In this document: positions 54,039 to 62,639 of the stretch, piece after piece
Layout: each line of letters starts with the position of its first letter
How positions within the stretch are numbered: position 1 is the first letter of the stretch
NCBI GenBank assembly: GCA_963663525.2
Contig: CAXXHC010000001.1
Location: 2,666,001 to 2,730,000, forward strand
Length of the DNA stretch: 64,000 nucleotides
Source: G963663525 sp963663525
GTDB lineage: Bacteria; Myxococcota_A; SURF-8; G963663525
Direction of reading: 5' to 3'
Made by a program: the position numbers and the translations under genes
Notes under the pieces: generated by a model
The model's input: only the letters and a program-made list of their open reading frames with translations
The model's database searches: none
What the model was told of the DNA's origin: nothing

Positions 54039-56057
54039 ATGCGGTTTGTTTTCTCTGTCCTGATTTATTTCATTTTCATTATAACAATAGGTGGTTGCGA
54101 TGTTTTCCTTAACGACACCGGCTACAAAGGCAAATCATGCACGGAGGGCGGAATTTGTTTGGATGATTCCGTTTGCGTGAACGGTGATTGTATTAATAAA
54201 TGCGATCCTGGCTCCTGCAATGACCATGGAGAATGCGAAAAAGCCACTGGCGCATGCAACTGCAACAATGAGTTTATGACATTAGATTGCAGTGCCTGCC
54301 AAGACGGATACATCGACTACCCGGACTGCCGGGACGATCCTTGTGAGCCGGACCCTTGTAATGTACATGGAACTTGCAATCAAGCTAATGGAAGCTGTAC
54401 ATGCGACGAACACTATTCAGGGATAACATGCTATTCTTGCGCTGATGGGTATATTGATTATCCGGACTGTCGAGACGATCCCTGCGAACCGGATCCTTGT
54501 AACGACCATGGGAGTTGCGATTCATCGGACGGAAGTTGTACCTGCGACAATGCCTTCATGACAGCGGATTGCTCGGCTTGTCAGGAGGGCTTTATCGAGT
54601 ACCCGGACTGCCGGGACAACCCTTGTAAGCCTGATCCTTGTAACGGACATGGCTTATGCAGTCAGGCGGACGGAAGTTGCGAGTGCGACAATGCATTCAT
54701 GACGGAGGATTGCTCGGCCTGTCAGGCTGGCTACATCGACTACCCGGACTGCCGGGATGATCCCTGTGAGCCGGATCCTTGCCACGGTCATGGGAGTTGT
54801 GATTCAGCGGATGGAAGTTGTACCTGCGACAACGCCTTCATGACGGAGGATTGCTCGGCCTGCTTTGACGGCTACATCGAGTACCCTGACTGCCGGGATG
54901 ATCCCTGCGAACCTGATCCTTGTAACGGACATGGTACCTGCAACTCCACCGATGGCTCTTGCACCTGCGACAACGCCTTCATGACGGCGGATTGCTCGGC
55001 GTGTTTGGAGTGGTACGCGGGTTACCCGGACTGCCAATGGGACGGCACCTTCCCGGAAGGGTATTGCAACTTCAATCAATGCTGGCCAGTACCGCCGACA
55101 GGTCAGGATGTCTGTTACAATTGGGCAGATCCGTGGGAGGAGTCGACCTGCCCCGGCGGCGTTCCTGCCTCCTGCGGGGACAATCCGGCCACAGCAGGTT
55201 GTGGCCAGGACGCCCAGTATGCCGACAATGCCCGAAGTTTCACATGCTACAATGCCGCCGGAAGCGAAACGCCCTGCGGCGACCTGGCGACGGCGAGTGA
55301 GGATGAGGTGGTGACAGATTCGCTGACGGGTTTGATGTGGCAACGAACCTGGGCCGAGCATAGAACCTGGCAGGAGGCCTTGGATTATTGTGGAACGACG
55401 TTAAACGAAGGTTCGGGCTTCAGCGGTTTTACCGACTGGCGTCTGCCCAATCCGCACGAACTGCTGAGCATCGTGGATAACAGCCAGTTTACTCCGGCCA
55501 TTGACAACACGGTTTTCCCGGGCACACCGTCTTCGTACTTTTGGTCGTCGTCGTCCCTCGCGAGCGATACACGCAATGCGTGGTTCGTGGACTTCGGCTA
55601 CGGCTTCGTGTACCCCTACGATAAGACGAACGACAACAATGCGCGTTGCGTGTGTAGCGGACCGGAAGACTCGGTCATTGGGTCATTTGATCATTTAATC
55701 ATTTCCGGTTCCGAAGAGCAGATCGTCACCGATGTGGTAACAGGATTGATCTGGCAGAAAGCCTATGTTTCGGGAAAAACATGGCAAGAGGCGCTTGCTT
55801 ACTGCGAGGAACTGGATTATGCGAACCAGACGGATTGGCGCTTGCCCGACAAAAATGAGTTGTCCAGCCTCGTCAATTACGAGATTTACTCCCCTGCATC
55901 AGACTTCCCTGACATGCCAATGGTGAGCTTTTGGTCGTCGTCGTCCCTCGCGGTCAGTACGAACTACGCGTGGTACGTGGACTTCAGCCTCGGCAACGTG
56001 TACTACGACGGTAAGGCGTACGCCAGCAGTGCGCGTTGCGTCCGTGCGGGACCGTGA
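54039..56057 (+). CDS. Lipoprotein with six EGF-like repeats and two DUF1566 domains
   Basis: 672 residues. The lipobox (TIGGC, Cys20) follows a short hydrophobic leader, so it is anchored in a membrane. From about residue 54 to 335 there are six near-identical 46-residue EGF-like units (pattern DPCEPDPCNGHGTC ... GSCTCDNAFMT ... CSAC ... YPDCRD). Two DUF1566 domains follow (DSLTGLMWQ ... TDWRLPNPHELLSI ... FWSSSS ... ARCV and again TGLIWQ ... TDWRLPDKNELSSL). DUF1566 is a C-type-lectin-like fold used for binding. The 126-base ends of both domains look like hypervariable regions (see separate entries). Likely a surface adhesin or recognition protein. Confidence 0.8.
   Translation: MRFVFSVLIYFIFIITIGGCDVFLNDTGYKGKSCTEGGICLDDSVCVNGDCINKCDPGSCNDHGECEKATGACNCNNEFMTLDCSACQDGYIDYPDCRDDPCEPDPCNVHGTCNQANGSCTCDEHYSGITCYSCADGYIDYPDCRDDPCEPDPCNDHGSCDSSDGSCTCDNAFMTADCSACQEGFIEYPDCRDNPCKPDPCNGHGLCSQADGSCECDNAFMTEDCSACQAGYIDYPDCRDDPCEPDPCHGHGSCDSADGSCTCDNAFMTEDCSACFDGYIEYPDCRDDPCEPDPCNGHGTCNSTDGSCTCDNAFMTADCSACLEWYAGYPDCQWDGTFPEGYCNFNQCWPVPPTGQDVCYNWADPWEESTCPGGVPASCGDNPATAGCGQDAQYADNARSFTCYNAAGSETPCGDLATASEDEVVTDSLTGLMWQRTWAEHRTWQEALDYCGTTLNEGSGFSGFTDWRLPNPHELLSIVDNSQFTPAIDNTVFPGTPSSYFWSSSSLASDTRNAWFVDFGYGFVYPYDKTNDNNARCVCSGPEDSVIGSFDHLIISGSEEQIVTDVVTGLIWQKAYVSGKTWQEALAYCEELDYANQTDWRLPDKNELSSLVNYEIYSPASDFPDMPMVSFWSSSSLAVSTNYAWYVDFSLGNVYYDGKAYASSARCVRAGP
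55539..55664 (+). repeat. Candidate DGR variable region 1
   Basis: 126 bases, in frame, from codon TTT before TGG TCG to the GGA CCG after the Cys motif. It aligns without gaps to 55929-56054 and, more loosely, to 60472-60597. In codons 9-34 of the pair, 17 codons differ by 24 bases and 22 of those are at position 1 or 2. All but two of the changed codons end in C or T in both copies, as expected from AAC/AAT templates. Confidence 0.65.
55929..56054 (+). repeat. Candidate DGR variable region 2
   Basis: The same 126-base block at the C-terminus of the protein, ending 3 bases before the stop codon. Constant words (GCGTGG, GTGGACTTC, GCGCGTTGCGT) frame the variable codons. After both VR1 and VR2 there is a similar TCATTxGATCATT-type sequence, so the downstream part was duplicated as well. 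Confidence 0.65.
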
Positions 56058-56185
56058 AGTGGATCATTCGATCATTCAGTCATTTGATTATTTTCTTCCC
56101 CGAGCCGAAGGCGAGGGGTCGCTGGAATTTTTAAACCCATGTCTGATGTTCTGAAGCTGAAAAGTGGAAGAAGGGCGAAATACCC

Positions 56186-56284
56186 ATGAAACGCGAGGAA
56201 TTTCTACAACTTGTCGCTCAAGGCGAATCAGAGACGCTGGAATTCAAGAAAAGCCATGGGGTCCGAAAATTCGGTACATACTGA
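56186..56284 (+). pseudogene. AlbA_2/Schlafen-type gene, 5' remnant
   Basis: MKREEFLQLVAQ GESETLEFKKS, the usual opening of AlbA_2 (SLFN) domain proteins, stops being related after about 22 codons and ends at TGA 56282-56284. The rest of the gene is missing, cut off by rearrangement. Confidence 0.65.
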
Positions 56285-56640
56285 AATAACTTGATTTTTC
56301 AAACCGGCCGAAAGACAAGGGATGTCCCGCCAGTTGTTAAATCTTCCGACGATCTCCGTTTCTTGATAGCCTACATCGTAATGATCTGAGCCTTCGACTG
56401 TCAACTCTTTTCTTGCCAATTGTCACGCCTTCGCGCTACGCTCGTTTCGCCCGCCTGGAGGATACGGCTCTGCCGGAGGGCAACCGGAGCGCCACGGCGG
56501 GTGGATGTACGGATGGGCCGGGCGTTTTCGTCCGGCTCTTCTGTTCTCAGCCCATCCGGTATCCCCCCAAGCGATAAACTCCGGGGTTTGGGGCAGCGCC
56601 CCATATCGGCCAGAGGCCGATGCATTCAACGGCCTGTTGT

Positions 56641-56841
56641 TTACGCGGCGCAGGCCTTATCCGAGTCCGCACGATCGACCGCCAGCGCACGGGCCAGTGC
56701 GGGCAGATCCCGGTAGCCCGACAGCTTGCGAAGGCCTTTCTCGACCTCTGTGAGCGCCATGGCCAGCCAACGGCGCGGCTGATCCGTCTCCGTGCTATTG
56801 GTCAATGCCTTCTGGACAAAAGCGTCCGGTGGTCCGTACAT
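56641..56841 (-). pseudogene. Transposase C-terminal remnant
   Basis: 66 codons (EVEKGLRKLSGYRDLPALAR) resembling the end of IS transposases with an E-x-K-x-x-R-x-x-GYR motif. No catalytic part is present. Its start overlaps the dispersed repeat. Family assignment is tentative. Confidence 0.45.
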
Positions 56842-56945
56842 GTGGTCCGTCGGTCAAAATGGCTGAGCAATGATATTTGGAAACAACCAAGCAAACAACC
56901 GCCAATATAAGCGAGCAAAACAGCAACTAGCGATTTCGCTTCTTT
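56801..56945 (+). repeat. Dispersed repeat, copy 1 (blocks A, B, C)
   Basis: Block A GTCAATGCCTTCTGGACAAA (56801 on), block B GGTCAAAATGGCTGAGCAAT (56852 on) and block C GCGAGCAAAACAGCAACTAG (56911 on). The same blocks recur, in part reversed or reordered, at 60642-60770 and 62308-62596, on both sides of the intact transposase gene. Probably ends or scars of the insertion sequence. Confidence 0.6.
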
Positions 56946-57076
56946 TCCTTTTCGGCTACGTGATGAATTCCAGATTAGCCAGTCCAGTCCTGGTATTTTG
57001 GCTGGCTAGTGGCTAGATGTAAACGGCAGCTGAAAAGCACGGCGTTTGGCGTCCTCATAAATTTCTAAGCAGTGCC

Positions 57077-57211
57077 ATGCCCGGCCAGGACTACCGGGAC
57101 AAGGTTGTTCTTTTCGTGCCGAAAGATGCCAAAGATGCACCGGAGATTATCGAGGTGAAGCATTTCGCTGAGACGAAAATTGCTGGCTATTGGCTGAAGC
57201 AAGTGGCGTAG
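57077..57211 (+). pseudogene. 3' remnant of an unknown gene
   Basis: MPGQDYRDKVVLFVPKD ... HFAETKIAGYWLKQVA, 44 codons, no RBS. The last codons (YWLKQVA stop) recur as YWLTQAA stop at 58294-58317 ahead of promoter copy 3. Thus the gene end travels with the promoter cassette. Function unknown. Confidence 0.4.
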
Positions 57212-57280
57212 ATCAAGGTTGTGAAAATCTGTTTTTTTTTCATTGGGTTTACGCTTCCTTCATTAGACATCTATGCATGC

Positions 57281-57308
57281 TTGACAATCGGGAAATCCTG
57301 TGTACGAT
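57281..57308 (+). promoter_or_regulatory. Promoter cassette, copy 2
   Basis: TTGACA (57281-57286), 16 bases, TACGAT (57303-57308). The interval sequence ATCGGGAAATCCTGTG is identical to that of copy 3. Drives the lipoprotein gene at 57407. Confidence 0.75.
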
Positions 57309-57406
57309 TCATAATATACGAGATCCATCTGAGATAAGAAACAACACTTCGTTAGGGAAGGACCATATATAGGGTGTGGGATCGCAAATCAAACAGGAGG
57401 AACTTA

Positions 57407-58294
57407 ATGACTCGACGCCGTGTCACATGCCTTGCAGTATTAATGTCACTGCTGGTGCTCGGTTGCAGTATGAATGCCAAAATAATGCATCCGGATATCG
57501 GGCAGACGGACTTCACCAGCCAATTCGAATTCGAGATCGAGAAAAGCCCCAGCGATTCTCTGGGTTCACGGTCCTGGCGTACCGAGTTTTTCAAGATAAA
57601 CACAGAAGATATATCCGAACTGGTAACCGACTATCTGAACGAAGAGGGCAAAGGCTACTTCACTCGATCCGACGAGGCGGACTATACTTTCGTCATCCGT
57701 TATGTCGCCTCTTCGTTCGCTATGATCGATGAGAAGCCTTTTGTGTACGCCGTTTATGTATTGCCCACTGTGTTCGAGTTGACCGTAAAGGATCGTTCTA
57801 ATCAGGTTATCCACACGCGCCAATTTCGCCATCTGACTTACCGAAAAGTAGGCGCGGACACTTGGTCGCGCTTAGTCAAACGCAATACAATTGAAGCACT
57901 GTCCGAAATATTAGGCTACATTGCGAGAAAAAAGTTTTTAGATGTGCCGAAGACAAACGCCGTATGTAGCGCCAGCCAGGAAATGCCTGAGGCCATCGAT
58001 GTCCTGTTGCCCTACAATCACATATATTTCGATGACAAGGAAAAAATGAAAATGCGTAAGCCGGGCGATCTGACGTACAATGTCAAGTACGATTACGGAG
58101 CGGCTCAAATCGCCTACGTGTACCTGCAGATGAAAGCAGATTACTCCCAGGGCGCGATCTGCGAGAATATGCCTTGGGACCAGATCGACCTGCTTTCCTT
58201 TTATATAATCGGCAAACTAAACGACTGGCCGTTCGAACCCATCGAGATGTTAGGTTACGTCAATACATACAAAAAAGAACAAGAGGGCGACTAA
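57407..58294 (+). CDS. Lipoprotein of unknown function
   Basis: 295 residues from ATG 57407, AGGAGG RBS. The leader ends in a lipobox (LVLGCS). The mature part contains YTFVIRYVASSFAMIDEKPF and FELTVKDRSNQVIHTRQF, a mixed alpha/beta region, and no domain I recognise. A single-gene unit with its own promoter cassette. Possibly an envelope protein acting with the paralogous FlgO-like proteins on both sides. Confidence 0.65.
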   Translation: MTRRRVTCLAVLMSLLVLGCSMNAKIMHPDIGQTDFTSQFEFEIEKSPSDSLGSRSWRTEFFKINTEDISELVTDYLNEEGKGYFTRSDEADYTFVIRYVASSFAMIDEKPFVYAVYVLPTVFELTVKDRSNQVIHTRQFRHLTYRKVGADTWSRLVKRNTIEALSEILGYIARKKFLDVPKTNAVCSASQEMPEAIDVLLPYNHIYFDDKEKMKMRKPGDLTYNVKYDYGAAQIAYVYLQMKADYSQGAICENMPWDQIDLLSFYIIGKLNDWPFEPIEMLGYVNTYKKEQEGD

Positions 58295-58392
58295 TATACG
58301 TATTGGCTGACGCAAGCGGCGTAAGTCCGAGCCAGGTAAAGGTTTGTTTTTCGGGTCATTGGGCTTACGCTTCATCAGACATCTATACAGAT

Positions 58393-58420
58393 TTGACAAT
58401 CGGGAAATCCTGTGTACGAT
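58393..58420 (+). promoter_or_regulatory. Promoter cassette, copy 3
   Basis: TTGACA (58393-58398), 16 bases, TACGAT (58415-58420). Similar sequence to copy 2 extends from about 58301 to 58480, i.e. also upstream of the promoter. Drives the genes at 58500 and 59875. Confidence 0.75.
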
Positions 58421-58499
58421 TCATAGAATTGAGAAACATCTGAGACAAGAAACAGCAGTTGATTGGGGAAGGACCAAATAAACAGCACAGGAGAATTTC

Positions 58500-59852
58500 T
58501 TGGAAAGCGATGTATTTCAGTTCATTCACCGTCCATATAGGGCGAATTGTGTTTTACGAACGAGCTTGGTCTGTCTTTTTATCCTGGGTTTATCGTTGCA
58601 AATTTGTCACGCAAAAGACAAAATCATGGTTTGGCGGCTCGATTCTCTGGCGGGAGTCACCGATCAGGAAACCAAACTGTTTTCCGGAGTGATTTCTTCG
58701 GAAGTGGCTTATCGGTCTGGGATGGAAGTTGTATCGGAAGAAGATATTCAATCCATTCTCGAAGGAGCCGCTATCAAGCAGATGTGTGATGCGGATGCTT
58801 CATCCTGCATGGTGGAAATCGGGAATGCAATGGGTATTCCCGAAGTGGTATCAGGTGACCTGGGACGCATGGGAGGGATATGGATACTGAACCTGAGGCG
58901 CATCAACGTCAAAACGGCTGAAGTCATTTCCCGGGTCAGCCGCCGCGAAGAAGGCAACATAAAATTGATGCTCCAATTGATACCGAGAGCGGTTATCGAG
59001 CTTTTCGGCAGGCAGGACTATTATGATGAGACCGAGAATCCTCTTATGAACGGTATCGTCGTTTGGAATTTGAAGCCGAGAAAGGGTGTTTCTAAAAAGG
59101 AGGCCAGTTCGTTTTCGGGTATTGTAGCCGGTGAAGTAAGCCGCTATTCGAAACGACATGTTATTTCTGAAACGGATATTCGGACGATTCTGGAAGGACA
59201 TGAGAAAGCACAGCAATGCGGGGTTGAGGATACTAGTTGTCTGGCCGACATCGGCAGTTCAATCGGTGTTCCGAATGCCATTTCGGGAGATATCGGTCAC
59301 ATGGGAGATTCCTGGATCCTGAACCTTCGTTTAATTAACGTGAATGATGCCAAGCAGATTTCCAGGCAATCCGTGGTCATCGAAGGACCCGTTGGAAAGA
59401 TGATCGATTCAATACCGAAAGTCGTTGCCAACCTGCTGGATTTTTCAGGGTTTTCGGATGATGAGGGTATTGCAGGACAAAATGACCAATCTTCAAGGGA
59501 AGCAGGTCGAAATAAAACATCGGTCTACTCGATGAACCCTTATAACAAAGCAGGTCATGGTTTGTTCTGGTCCGGGCTTGTCCTGGCCACTTTTGGAGGA
59601 ACCTGTCATTACATTTCCAGTCTGCACTCCGATCTGGTTGACCACGGGAAATGGGACAGTGAGAAAAAGGCCGAAACGTGGCAGTATACAGCGTATGCCA
59701 TGTACGGAATTGGAGGCGCAGCCATGGTGGCGGGAGCGGTTTTGTGGATTGTCGCCCCTTCGGATGAAGAGTGGCTTAACACACACTTTGCTTCCATTGG
59801 GCCATCTGAAGGCGGTCAAGGGTTAACTTTCACTTTTAGAACCGAATTTTAG
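58500..59852 (+). CDS. Secreted protein with two FlgO/CsgG-like units
   Basis: 450 residues from TTG 58500 with AGGAG seven bases before; ATG 58510 is out of frame. A signal peptide (SLVCLFILGLSLQICHA) precedes two repeated domains (MVWRLDSLAGVTDQET ... SCMVEIGNAMGIPEVVSGDLG and GIVVWNLKPRKGVSKKEA ... SCLADIGSSIGVPNAISGDIG), each ending in an ILNLR.IN motif. Two hydrophobic segments near the C-terminus anchor it. Paralogue of 52578-54002, which has one such unit plus PEGA domains. Confidence 0.7.
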   Translation: MESDVFQFIHRPYRANCVLRTSLVCLFILGLSLQICHAKDKIMVWRLDSLAGVTDQETKLFSGVISSEVAYRSGMEVVSEEDIQSILEGAAIKQMCDADASSCMVEIGNAMGIPEVVSGDLGRMGGIWILNLRRINVKTAEVISRVSRREEGNIKLMLQLIPRAVIELFGRQDYYDETENPLMNGIVVWNLKPRKGVSKKEASSFSGIVAGEVSRYSKRHVISETDIRTILEGHEKAQQCGVEDTSCLADIGSSIGVPNAISGDIGHMGDSWILNLRLINVNDAKQISRQSVVIEGPVGKMIDSIPKVVANLLDFSGFSDDEGIAGQNDQSSREAGRNKTSVYSMNPYNKAGHGLFWSGLVLATFGGTCHYISSLHSDLVDHGKWDSEKKAETWQYTAYAMYGIGGAAMVAGAVLWIVAPSDEEWLNTHFASIGPSEGGQGLTFTFRTEF

Positions 59853-59874
59853 TTGGATTGAAAGCACGATAACC

Positions 59875-60600
59875 ATGCGCCTTATCCATGCCATCGCTTT
59901 TCTATTCGTTACTTTATCCGCATGCACTGACTTCAGCAAATCCATCGGTCATCTAGGCGAATCCTGTTCTTTAATCGGCACTTGCCGTGGTGGGTTAGTT
60001 TGTGTGGAAGAGGTATGTGTGGAAGGTGGAGATATCGAAAATGAAAGAGATATGGACAGTGACCCGGCTGAAATCGAAATAGCGGAATATGATCCTCTTT
60101 CCTGCTCGAACGGCGTCTGTACCGATCCGGCGACGGGTTTTGAGTGGCAGGAGACGCCGACCGGTGGACCGATGAAGTGGAAGGACGGCAAAACCCACTG
60201 CAACGAACTGACCTTGGACGGCGGCGGCTGGCGTTTGCCGAACATCAGTGAGCTACGCAGCCTGATCCGCAACTGTTCCTTTATCGAAACGGACGGAGTC
60301 TGCGGCGTGCAGGACGAGTGTTTATCCTGCGGAGTGAGTTCGGATGACGTTTGTTTGGAATACTACAATTCATGCTATGAATTCAGCTTTTGCAATCCTT
60401 CTTTCTGTTCCAACGACGGCGGTCCTACTGGTTGCTACTGGCCGCTGGAGTTGAGTGGAACGTGTGGCCTGTATTGGTCGTCGTCGCCCGTCGAGGACTA
60501 TGATTTCGACGCATGGTACGTCAACTTCAACGGCGGCGATGTGTACTACTACTACGTCCACTACGACTACGATGTCCGTTGTGTCAGGGATGCGCCGTAA
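59875..60600 (+). CDS. Lipoprotein with C-terminal DUF1566 domain
   Basis: 241 residues. Lipobox LSAC, a Cys-rich head (CSLIGTCRGGLVCVEEVC), an acidic linker, then one DUF1566 domain (PATGFEWQETP ... GGWRLPNISELRSL ... LYWSSSPVED ... RCVRDAP). It follows the FlgO-like gene by 22 bases, as in the first unit. The C-terminal 126 bases form candidate variable region 3, which is extremely rich in Tyr, Asp and His codons. Confidence 0.75.
   Translation: MRLIHAIAFLFVTLSACTDFSKSIGHLGESCSLIGTCRGGLVCVEEVCVEGGDIENERDMDSDPAEIEIAEYDPLSCSNGVCTDPATGFEWQETPTGGPMKWKDGKTHCNELTLDGGGWRLPNISELRSLIRNCSFIETDGVCGVQDECLSCGVSSDDVCLEYYNSCYEFSFCNPSFCSNDGGPTGCYWPLELSGTCGLYWSSSPVEDYDFDAWYVNFNGGDVYYYYVHYDYDVRCVRDAP
60472..60597 (+). 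repeat. Candidate DGR variable region 3
   Basis: 126 bases, same length and framework as VR1 and VR2 (TGGTCGTCGTCG, GCATGGTACGT, GTGTACTAC, CGTTGTGTC). Nearly all variable codons are NNC or NNT: Tyr, Asp, His, Phe, Asn, Gly. Ends directly before the stop codon. Confidence 0.6.
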
Positions 60601-60958
60601 AACAGAAGAGAGTTGGGAATGAAAGAGTCCTACGATGAAGGTATAAGCGAACAAAACAGCAACTAGCGATTTCGCTTCTTTCCCTTTTCGGCTACGTCAT
60701 GAATGGCTGATTAGCCGTGCTGTTCGTCAATGCCTTCTGGACAAAAGCGTCCGGTGATCCGTACATGTGGTCTACTGATGCCACGTCCGACCGATCTGGA
60801 CTCGGATTCAATATTGACCTGTTCAAATCAACACTCCAAACAGTACAATTGTCCTGCCCGTGAACTAGCCGGGCTGCAGGAGGCAGCTAAATCTACACGC
60901 TGACACATCATTACAAATGACCGATTCAATTGCGTATTTCCACCTACGTTTTCTTTCT
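60601..60958. other. Repeat copy 2 and left flank of the IS
   Basis: 60642-60696 carries block C and 60726-60770 block A of the dispersed repeat. After that no gene is visible up to the stop of the transposase gene. Exact IS ends could not be determined. Confidence 0.5.
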
Positions 60959-62272
60959 TCACCCATTGACCGCCATTGCCAGATTAGGACAGCTTTCGCA
61001 ACTCAGCTCCCGATTCACCTCCAAACGGGCTTGACGAGCCCTCGCTCGAGCCGCGGCCAGTTCCTCCGGTACTCCGTCACCATGGCCGAAGTACATTTCG
61101 TCAGGGGTCTGACCATTGAACGCCGAATGCGGCAGATTACGGTTGTATTCTTCTACGTAATACCTCACCAAACGTTCCAGCGCCGACACGCTGTCCAGTT
61201 GGTTCAGAAATAACCACTGGTGCTTCATCACACGCCAAAAACCTTCGATCATCGAGTTCGAAAAAAGCACGGCGGTCTGCGCAAGGATCAGCGCAAGCAA
61301 ACCCTCTTCCACAAGCTTCATCACCGCACTGTGGAAATTCTCTATTCCACCATCCACCATCACCGCCTGCGGGTCCACTTGGTCACCAACCTCACTGCGA
61401 GACTCATAGGCTTTGACCAGCAACTCCGCACTCGACGCGGGCTCCAGCTTCTCGCTGACTCGGTAGGCCAGGATGCGCCGAGAATAATTGTCGATGATCG
61501 CCTGGATATAGGCCTTCGAGCCGTTGACAAGTCGAACCACCGTCACATCGACATGCCAAATGCCGTCCGGCTTGTTCGCGCGAATACCCTGGGTAGGCTT
61601 GGATGGATGGACTCGGGTTCGCGGACGTCTCCAGTCTCGTTCACGTGCATAGCGCAACCACGTCGAAGGAGACGCAAACACCTTGCCCAGACGTTGTGCA
61701 AGCATCCCAAGACGACTGGTCGGCACATGACGATAGTCGTCGGAAACTGCCATCTCGCGCATCCGGCGAACCTCTTCCGGCGTCAACTGGGTGGGGTGGA
61801 TCGCGGGACATGACGCGCGATCATCAAGCGAACAACCCGCCGCCTTCCCACGACACCAGATGTGATACCGTGAAGGGCTGATGCCGACGATGGACAGAAC
61901 CGCCTTCATGGGTATGGCCCGGCAGCCTCTTTCAATGGCTGAGAGCAGTTTCTTTTTATCCGCACCCTCGGGCAACCTCTGCTGGTCCAAACGGTTCTTG
62001 GAAATCCGGCAGAGGGTCTGGAGCAATATCATCACAGCCGTTACGATCCGTAAACGTCGTTCCAGCTTCAAAATCCGCTGACGGACCAAAGGATCATCGG
62101 TCATGTCTAAAATCTCATGGCTCACGACTTCCAGTTCAGGTCCATGCAACCAGCCATTGATCGTCGATCTGGGAACCTCGAGATCTTTAGCCAAGCTCAC
62201 ATCGCCAGTTTTTCGGACGTATTCGCGAAGCCGATGGTCGTAAACGCGCTTTTTCTGGGGAGTTGGTTTCAT
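60959..62272 (-). CDS. DDE transposase (integrase-core, IS3-like class)
   Basis: 437 residues. An HTH region (EYVRKTGDVSLAKDLEVPRS) is followed by an rve core: HVDVTVVRLVNGSKAYI (first Asp), VMVDGGIENFH (second Asp) and SNSMIEGFWRVMKH (Glu). The usual ending YYVEEYNRNLPHSAFNGQTPDEMYFG is present. Intact frame, so the element may be mobile. Unlike most IS3 members it is a single frame without an obvious frameshift. Confidence 0.85.
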   Translation of the reverse strand: MKPTPQKKRVYDHRLREYVRKTGDVSLAKDLEVPRSTINGWLHGPELEVVSHEILDMTDDPLVRQRILKLERRLRIVTAVMILLQTLCRISKNRLDQQRLPEGADKKKLLSAIERGCRAIPMKAVLSIVGISPSRYHIWCRGKAAGCSLDDRASCPAIHPTQLTPEEVRRMREMAVSDDYRHVPTSRLGMLAQRLGKVFASPSTWLRYARERDWRRPRTRVHPSKPTQGIRANKPDGIWHVDVTVVRLVNGSKAYIQAIIDNYSRRILAYRVSEKLEPASSAELLVKAYESRSEVGDQVDPQAVMVDGGIENFHSAVMKLVEEGLLALILAQTAVLFSNSMIEGFWRVMKHQWLFLNQLDSVSALERLVRYYVEEYNRNLPHSAFNGQTPDEMYFGHGDGVPEELAAARARARQARLEVNRELSCESCPNLAMAVNG

Positions 62273-62639
62273 TGTCGTATCATACTACAGAGCCGTCGGA
62301 TTCAAAGAAATATCATTGCTCAACCATTTTGACCGACGCACGGGCATGTACGGACCACCGGACGCTTTTGTCCAGAAGGCATTGACGAACAGCACGGCTA
62401 AAGAGCTATTCAAACGTAGCCAAAAAGAAAAGAAGCGAAATCGCTAGTTGCTGTTTTGCTCGCTTATACTGGCGGTTATTTGCGTGGTTGTTTCCAATTT
62501 GAACCGTCGAATGCAAAGAAATATCATTGCTCAGCCATTTTGACCGACGGATGGCATGTCCGGACCACCGGACGCTTTTCTCCAGAAGGCATTGACGAAC
62601 AGCACCGCTGGACATGGACACGGCGTATCCTGATTTTAC
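62273..62639. repeat. Dispersed repeat copies 3 and 4 beside the IS
   Basis: Block B in reverse at 62308-62338 and 62519-62550, block A in reverse at 62345-62386 and 62555-62596, block C in reverse at 62418-62467. The order is a tandem of two units split by block C. No intact gene. Confidence 0.6.

Larger units (their letters stand above)
56058..57076. other. Gene debris and repeats
   Basis: About 1 kb without an intact gene. It holds an AlbA_2 remnant, a transposase C-terminus remnant, and copies of a dispersed repeat (listed separately). The part around 56430-56640 is GC-rich and I see no further structure in it. Confidence 0.5.

Noticed and set aside
52578..60600. Complete diversity-generating retroelement in the window
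   Set aside because: No reverse transcriptase, accessory gene or template repeat was found here; only targets are claimed.
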